The notes beneath the pieces were generated by a model. The model was not told where the DNA came from. It saw nothing but the letters and a program-made list of their open reading frames with translations, and did no database searches. DNA of 64,000 nt from Vibrio panuliri. Lineage in GTDB: Bacteria; Pseudomonadota; Gammaproteobacteria; Enterobacterales; Vibrionaceae. A program made the position numbers and the translations under genes. Positions within the stretch are counted from its first letter, which is position 1; every line of letters starts with the position of its first letter. The stretch is taken from positions 2,570,540 through 2,634,539 of the forward strand of contig NZ_AP019654.1 in the NCBI RefSeq assembly GCF_009938205.1, given 5' to 3'. Shown piece by piece: positions 59,857-64,000 of this stretch.

Positions 59857-60576
59857 ATGCTCTCCGCTCTAGTGATAGATGATGAATTATTTGCTCGTGA
59901 GGAACTCACCGAGCTACTTGAAGAAACGGGAAAAATCACCGTTGTTGACCAAGCAAGCAACGCCATTGAGGGGTTAAAGAAAATTAATCAACTCAAACCA
60001 GACGTGGTGTTTCTGGATATTCACATGCCACAAGTGACGGGTATCGAGTTACTGGCGATGCTCGATCCTGATATTCAGACGCGCGTTGTATTCGTAACCG
60101 CTTACGATCAGTTCGCGGTTCAAGCCTTTGAAGAAAACGCATTTGATTATCTACTCAAACCGGTCGACCCCAAAAGACTTGGGATTACCATTCAACGTTT
60201 GATTAAGTCTGACAATCAAAGCATCCAGCAGTACGCCCCTCTAACGCCACCTTGTTTAGATCAAGTTCCTTGTGTGGGCTTAAACCGTATTATGATTATC
60301 GCCACCGATGAAATTGAGTTTGCCTATAGTGATATTAGTGGGGTGCATGTCCAAACCGCCGATCAAGTGGCGACCTGCCAGCTTACGCTTAAAGTGCTAG
60401 AAGAGAAAACACCACTAGTACGCTGTCATCGTCAATATCTTATCAACATCAAGGCGATCAAAGAGATTAAACTGTTAGAAAACGGACTAGCCGAAATCGC
60501 TACCAGCAGTGAGCATCCTATTCCAGTGAGTCGCCGCTATCTAAAAACACTTAAAGAGCTGCTTGGGTTTTATTAG
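59857..60576 (+). CDS. btsR: BtsR, LytTR response regulator
   Basis: 239 residues: a receiver domain (LVIDDELFAREEL, phospho-acceptor in VVFLDIHMPQVTG, Lys in LLKPVD) and a LytTR DNA-binding domain (VRCHRQYLINIKAIKEIKLL, HPIPVSRRYLKTLKELL). It pairs with BtsS 9 bp upstream. In E. coli BtsR activates the pyruvate transporter gene btsT; no such target lies in this window. Confidence 0.93.
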   Translation: MLSALVIDDELFAREELTELLEETGKITVVDQASNAIEGLKKINQLKPDVVFLDIHMPQVTGIELLAMLDPDIQTRVVFVTAYDQFAVQAFEENAFDYLLKPVDPKRLGITIQRLIKSDNQSIQQYAPLTPPCLDQVPCVGLNRIMIIATDEIEFAYSDISGVHVQTADQVATCQLTLKVLEEKTPLVRCHRQYLINIKAIKEIKLLENGLAEIATSSEHPIPVSRRYLKTLKELLGFY

Positions 60577-60584
60577 TCGATAGC

Positions 60585-60607
60585 AAAAGAGCCACAACAG
60601 TGGCTCT
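60585..60607. terminator. Terminator between btsR and nagZ
   Basis: AGAGCCAC (60588-60595) / GTGGCTCT (60600-60607) with loop AACA. The plus-strand tail CTCAATC is weak; the minus-strand tail TTTTGC is better, so it may serve mainly nagZ. Confidence 0.6.
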
Positions 60608-60626
60608 CTCAATCTGCACTCGACCA

Positions 60627-61613
60627 TTAACTACCGAGGATGCGTTTCATCGCCTCAGACGCCTGTCGCCATTGTTCACTGCGTTGCAAATCAGCAAACG
60701 AAAACGACTGTTTCTTCAGTAGGCGCGTCGCTTCTGGGAACTCAAGAATCGGCAGGTTATCCAATACCTCAACTTGCCCGGCTCGGTTGTTACACAATAG
60801 CAGCATATCGCAACCTGCCACCAGCGCTTGATGAGAACGCTCAGCAGGCCCGCCCATGATTGCAGCGCCTTCCATATTCAAGTCATCAGAAAAGACGATG
60901 CCTTTAAAACCAAGTTGCTCACGCAATACCTTCTTAAGCCAATACTGTGAACCACTTGCCGGCTGATCATCATACTGCGGGTAAATCACGTGCGCAGGCA
61001 TCATGGCATCAAGCGATCCCGCTTCAATCTGAGCTTTAAAAACAGCCATATCTTGCTCTAATATGGTTTGACGCTCATCGTAAGGGGTTTCCAAGTGAGA
61101 ATCAGCAATCACACCACCGTGTCCAGGAAAGTGCTTACCCGTGGTCGCCATTCCTACTGACTTCATACCACGCATAAAAGCGGAGCTGTGACGCAGAATC
61201 GTATCTAGGTCTTCACCAAATGCTCGGTCACCAATCGCCTTACATTCAAAACCTTGGTCCAGCACTGGCGCAAAGCTCAAGTCAATATCATGGGCAATTA
61301 ACTCTGCCGCCATTAACCAACCACCTAATTCCGCCATACGCTCACTTTCAGCTTGCTCTGCATATAACTTAGCAGCGGGAATACGACTAAAACCTTCGCG
61401 AAAACGCTGAACTCGACCACCTTCTTGATCAACACCAATTAATATTGGTCGTTTTGCAGCTTTGCGAATCTCTTTGTTTAGCGCTAAAAGTTGCTGACTA
61501 TCGTGGTAGTTGCGAGCAAACAAAATCACGCCTCCTACCGTTGGATGCTGTATGACCTCTTTGTCTTCAGCTGTAAGTTCATATCCAGCGACGTCCAACC
61601 ATAACGGCCCCAT
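60627..61613 (-). CDS. nagZ: NagZ, beta-N-acetylhexosaminidase
   Basis: A 328-residue cytoplasmic GH3 enzyme that removes GlcNAc from anhydromuropeptides imported by AmpG. Motifs: [27 protein letters not shown] with the catalytic His-Asp dyad, and [11 protein letters not shown]. It is divergent from anmK, which works downstream in the same pathway. Confidence 0.96.
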   Translation of the reverse strand: MGPLWLDVAGYELTAEDKEVIQHPTVGGVILFARNYHDSQQLLALNKEIRKAAKRPILIGVDQEGGRVQRFREGFSRIPAAKLYAEQAESERMAELGGWLMAAELIAHDIDLSFAPVLDQGFECKAIGDRAFGEDLDTILRHSSAFMRGMKSVGMATTGKHFPGHGGVIADSHLETPYDERQTILEQDMAVFKAQIEAGSLDAMMPAHVIYPQYDDQPASGSQYWLKKVLREQLGFKGIVFSDDLNMEGAAIMGGPAERSHQALVAGCDMLLLCNNRAGQVEVLDNLPILEFPEATRLLKKQSFSFADLQRSEQWRQASEAMKRILGS

Positions 61614-61713
61614 AATTTCTCCTATTTGCGCATCAATTTCGCTTTGGCTTTGAGGTTATTCTGATTATTCTAGCTTTACAATGGATAAGTGAATGGATTG
61701 GTGAAAATTGGAT

Positions 61714-63772
<2,059 letters not shown>

Positions 63773-63780
63773 AATTGGTC

Positions 63781-63809
63781 AAAAAGGCTTGGGCTTTTTG
63801 CCTAAGCCT
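63781..63809 (-). terminator. Terminator of the DUF2799-type gene
   Basis: AGGCTTGGGC (63785-63794) / GCCTAAGCCT (63800-63809) around TTTTT. On the minus strand it is followed by a U-run (complement of the A-run at 63781-63785). On the plus strand the tail is CACC, so it would not stop murQ well. Confidence 0.75.
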
Positions 63810-63820
63810 CACCACGGGTA

Positions 63821-64000
63821 TTAATACGAACTTCGCCCTTCATCCCAACCACGCTGCCACTCCATACGAAAGCGTTGCGCTTCTTCTGTGCCTTCACAAA
63901 CACCATCATAGTACTGTCCCGAAAGACCAACTTGGTAGGCGACATCAGGGTTACAAAACTCATTCACACCGGTTAAATAGCCTTGATCATAATCTGCACT
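63821..64000 (-). CDS. C-terminal part of a DUF2799-type protein, cut by window
   Basis: The last 59 codons of a minus-strand gene whose start lies beyond base 64000. The visible part has the Tyr/Gly/Cys-spaced pattern of DUF2799 lipoproteins: DYDQGYLTGVNEFCNPDVAY, then QVGLSGQYYDGVCEG and WQRGWDEGRSSY at the end. The function of this family is unknown. The stop codon is at 63821-63823 and a terminator follows. The family call rests on pattern only. Confidence 0.65.
   Translation of the reverse strand, partial: SADYDQGYLTGVNEFCNPDVAYQVGLSGQYYDGVCEGTEEAQRFRMEWQRGWDEGRSSY

Overview
The window is chromosomal DNA of a Vibrio (Gammaproteobacteria). The signs are a complete six-gene Na+-pumping NQR operon with its maturation genes apbE and nqrM, the vibrio outer-membrane protein OmpK, an mbaA homologue between pheA and yjjX, and an rrn operon ending in 5S-tRNA-Asp-tRNA-Trp. 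Nearly everything is core genome. I see no prophage, insertion sequence, integron or CRISPR array.

Layout. 1-9.1 kb: end of a receiver-GGDEF protein, then nqrM, apbE, nqrFEDCBA and bolA on the minus strand. 9.2-13 kb: rlmG, a yajG-type lipoprotein, a periplasmic cyclophilin and ampG. 13-14.9 kb: an ECF sigma factor with its ChrR-type zinc anti-sigma factor, and a LON-domain protein. 15.2-18.9 kb: ompK, panE, yajL and a cysteine desulfurase. 18.9-27.4 kb, minus strand: ndk, pepB and the isc iron-sulfur operon (iscR-S-U-A, hscB, hscA, fdx, iscX) under two IscR-like sites, with trmJ upstream. 27.6-29.2 kb: suhB and a glycine-zipper lipoprotein. 29.4-35.7 kb: an rrn operon on the minus strand (16S, tRNA-Ile, tRNA-Ala, 23S, 5S, tRNA-Asp, tRNA-Trp) followed by a 109-bp tandem array. 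35.8-41 kb: clpB, pgeF, rluD and bamD. 41-52 kb: a chemotaxis receptor, an MltF-like transglycosylase, raiA, pheL-pheA, mbaA, yjjX, and trpR-slt. 52-64 kb: ettA, a PilZ protein, an M23 peptidase, aroF-tyrA, btsS-btsR, nagZ, anmK, murQ and the end of a DUF2799-type gene.

Shared themes are respiration and Fe-S assembly (NQR carries 2Fe-2S and flavin cofactors supplied by Isc, ApbE and NqrM), peptidoglycan cutting and recycling (ampG, slt, MltF-like, M23, nagZ, anmK, murQ, pgeF), aromatic amino-acid control (pheL attenuator, TyrR-like boxes, trpR) and c-di-GMP (two GGDEF proteins and a PilZ protein).

The most unusual element is the array after tRNA-Trp: four exact 109-bp units, each carrying a copy of the tRNA 3' part with a hairpin insert plus a terminator. 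Sequence differences between units keep base pairing, which points to a structured RNA. The second is the mbaA locus, where the partner gene nspS seems absent and a headless antisense reading frame fills the gap.
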